Source: Chloroflexota bacterium
GTDB lineage: Bacteria > Chloroflexota > Anaerolineae > Anaerolineales > UBA11579
Length of the DNA stretch: 5,344 bases
NCBI GenBank assembly: GCA_003486225.1
Contig: DNGN01000077.1
Span: 140 to 5,483 of the forward strand
Reading direction: 5' to 3'
Under the pieces are notes generated by a model, which was not told the origin of the DNA, did not search any database, and saw nothing but the letters and a program-made list of their open reading frames with translations. A program made the position numbers and the translations under genes. Shown piece by piece: positions 5,281 through 5,344 of this stretch (position 1 is its first letter; each line of letters starts with the position of its first letter).

Positions 5281-5344
5281 AATGGACTTCGATAGGGTCG
5301 CGCAACAGGAGGGATTCTGGTTACCCGATTCGGTGAGCGGGAGC

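Noticed and set aside
1..5344. Mobile element, CRISPR array or attachment-site duplication at the tRNA
   Set aside because: No transposase or integrase, no repeat-spacer pattern and no second copy of the tRNA 3' end is seen in the window.

Overview
The window looks like a bacterial chromosome segment of moderately high GC content. The most likely source is Chloroflexota, class Anaerolineae. This rests on the style of the toast-rack-like lipoprotein at the right end and on the mix of anaerobe-type enzymes; it is an inference by recognition, not a database result.

Left edge: the first 85 bases hold the start of a minus-strand folK (HPPK, folate biosynthesis) that runs out of the window. A 46-bp divergent gap separates it from a plus-strand run of four genes. 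These are an isochorismatase-like cysteine hydrolase (132-770), a thioredoxin-reductase-fold FAD oxidoreductase lacking the CxxC disulfide (810-1697), an RlmN/Cfr-like radical SAM protein (1706-2656) and a GH1 beta-glycosidase (2665-3996). The gaps are 39, 8 and 8 nt, so the run is probably an operon. A perfect TATAAT over the first gene's stop codon may add an internal promoter.

Middle: a non-coding stretch (3997-4133) carries an extended -10 box for tRNA-Ser(GGA) at 4134-4220, which has its own terminator. A second, facing hairpin terminates the minus-strand gene coming from the right.

Right edge: a minus-strand lipoprotein (4343-5212) has a strong ribosome-binding site. Its glycine-rich G-A-[G/S] motif recurs through the protein, suggesting a repetitive beta structure. 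The upstream region 5213-5344 holds a tiny upstream ORF, a repeated start-site sequence and an imperfect inverted repeat.

How the genes may work together: hydrolase, flavoprotein and radical SAM protein could form one small pathway, with the flavoprotein possibly supplying electrons to the radical SAM iron-sulfur cluster. The radical SAM protein keeps the methyl-carrying cysteine of RlmN (C355 equivalent, C289 here). It has methionine at the place of the resolving cysteine (C118 equivalent) and lacks the N-terminal RNA-binding domain, so it is unlikely to be a standard 23S rRNA methyltransferase. This trio is the best candidate here for undescribed biology.
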